DNA of 64,000 nucleotides, taken from assembly GCA_951799445.1 (NCBI GenBank), contig OX637288.1, positions 29,801,288 to 29,865,287 on the forward strand. Reading direction: 5' to 3'. The stretch comes from Pseudisothecium myosuroides (lineage: Eukaryota > Streptophyta > Bryopsida > Hypnales > Lembophyllaceae). Each line of letters begins with the position of its first letter. Position 1 is the stretch's first letter. The notes beneath the pieces were generated by a model that was given only the letters and a program-made list of their open reading frames with translations, was not told the origin of the DNA and searched no databases. Positions 62,540 through 64,000 of this stretch are shown piece after piece. A program made the translations under genes and the position numbers.

Positions 62540-63387
62540 AAGGTGGGCGCCCCAAAAATCGCCACTTTTTGCTACTGTGCTTAGTTATTAATATTAGACT
62601 CATCAAATTTTCATATTTTCTTGTTGTCAAGTGAAAGGAGGTTCCAACGCACCAAAGAACGTGACGTTTGTATACTAAGGTAGTCATATCCAATTCCGAC
62701 TGGTCCCCAAAGCCGCTCCCTAGAAAAGGCTCTTTTACCACGCAGTTGTCATCTGGAAATGTCATTATTTATATCTCAGATGACAATCAGGTGAGTGGGG
62801 TGCTAATTTTAGTTGGTTACTTGACCACTTAATGTATTGTCAGAGCGGTTTTATTAACTCAGGAGGTTAGCCATGGCATGTGTTTGCGTGCTCAAATCTC
62901 ATTGGCAGTCTATGCATGCGGCCAAGCCACATCAATGACCGGCTCTTTCCTTCAACAATACTTGCAATTTCGTTTACATTTGATTAAGTTTTTGTTTTGT
63001 AGCGCTCAAGTAAGAGTCAAGAGGAAGTCGATTGGACTATTGGTCTACAGTTGGTTGTAGGTCCCTACTACTGTTGACTTTGCACTTGAATAATTATTTT
63101 TCAGTATTATTAATTCTTAATTTTTTTGAATCCTTGCACTGTGTATACAAAGGCTAATCGAATAAGTATGTTTTCCAATTCTCTGAACATCAAGTGGCAC
63201 CCTATCCTCTTAAACAGACGGGTATGGGTTTGTCTACCTTATATGCAAAAGTTATGAAGGGTCAAAGTTTTTTTTGGTAGAGAGTCTACATTGTTTCTTT
63301 CAATATAGATACATATTGATTTTGGAGATGTACCGAGAGTGATAATGGTGGTTATGGGACAATGGTGCATTTGGAGGTGTCCACCTT
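62540..63387 (+). mobile_element. MITE, AGGTGGG...CCACCTT family (copy 5), interrupted
   Basis: AGGTGGGCGCCCC left end and GTGTCCACCTTA right end. The body is split by a 562-bp insertion at 62678-63239. Confidence 0.7.
62678..63239. mobile_element. Nested 562-bp insertion, AGGTAG...CTACCT, TA flanks
   Basis: It begins AGGTAGTCATATCC and ends GTTTGTCTACCT, with TA on both sides (62676-62677, 63240-63241). It separates sequences that are contiguous in other family copies (about GTATAC / TATGCAAAAG). No coding capacity. Confidence 0.65.
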
Positions 63388-64000
63388 ACCTTATGTAAAA
63401 GTCAATATAAATAAAACTATAACCCCCTATCCATGCATGCCTTGTTATTCTGAGTTTTTTCTCTCTTGAAAAGCTGACACTAAGTATTAGAAGTAACACG
63501 TTGGCCTTAACCTCACCTAATGTTATTTACAACTCATTCTAAAATCTATTTAGCACCCTATGCTACAAGCAATAAATTTCAAATTTTTTGCGTGACCATT
63601 TGATAATAATCCTATCTTTGAATTCATCTACTTGTAAAACTAATGCCCGATTCTCCTTAAGTAGCAAATGATTAATCTTTGTGGCCTTCCAAATTCAAGA
63701 CGAACCTTTTAAGCCCATTGCACAACTCAATTCCACCACTTCCTTCTCTTTGTCAACTATTGTCGCAAATTTATGGTGAACAAATAAATGAATTATCTTA
63801 TCAATACATACTCATGCTTGATTGAAACTTGAGTGATTTATTGTGTTTGTGAAGGCGCAAAATTATTGTTGTACTTAGTGGTAGTGAGGAGTAGAGAAAG
63901 CATACTTTTGACTTAAGCTAGTTTGCAAAAGAAGCCAAAATCCTTTTTTTGATTTATACCCTTGCCAACAATAGAAGATAGCATAGCTCTAGCCAATTAA
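63388..64000. other. Gene-free AT-rich DNA
   Basis: I see no gene or defined element up to the window edge. Confidence 0.5.

Noticed and set aside
1..64000. LTR retrotransposons or CRISPR arrays
   Set aside because: No paired LTRs, primer binding site or reverse transcriptase or integrase frame was seen. Regular short repeats are minisatellites without spacers.

Overview
This is nuclear DNA from a land plant. It has GT-AG introns, TTTAGGG-type telo-boxes in leaders and first introns, a plant-type cytochrome P450, a plant-type 19-exon long-chain acyl-CoA synthetase, and very AT-rich intergenic DNA packed with small inverted-repeat elements. The species cannot be named from the sequence; a non-seed plant is possible but not shown.

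Five protein genes can be modelled with consistent splice phases. (1) A three-exon DEDDy 3'-5' exonuclease on + (2373-4633). (2) A two-exon A-type cytochrome P450 on - (5302-8133), convergent with the exonuclease. (3) An 11-exon helical-repeat protein on - (26537-32029) that resembles TELO2-interacting protein 2. (4) A 19-exon long-chain acyl-CoA synthetase on - (37840-47173). (5) A seven-exon ribosomal protein eL8 (RPL7A) on + (58241-59950). They are unrelated single-copy-looking functions and do not form a cluster. Telo-boxes sit in the first introns of the exonuclease, TTI2-like and eL8 genes.

The rest is dominated by non-autonomous DNA transposons. The main family starts and ends at TTAA and has inner ends CCC...GGG, such as TTAACCCCTAAAGGACC, which is the layout of piggyBac elements. 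At least ten two-ended copies of 153-939 bp are visible. A head-to-tail tandem duplication at 14.4-21.9 kb, plus an older related copy at 12.2-14.0 kb, gives three occupied/empty-site pairs, each showing insertion at one TTAA with TTAA duplicated. No transposase for this family is present.

Other structures include a near-perfect 1.54 kb foldback with 697-bp arms and TA flanks (22963-24499), a 568-bp element with a 9-bp duplication (61864-62431), a nested 168-bp element with a 3-bp duplication (33334-33501), a Stowaway-like element, several further MITE families, minisatellites and an (AT)n tract. The stretches 50.2-52.6 kb and 55.1-58.0 kb hold no gene I can support.
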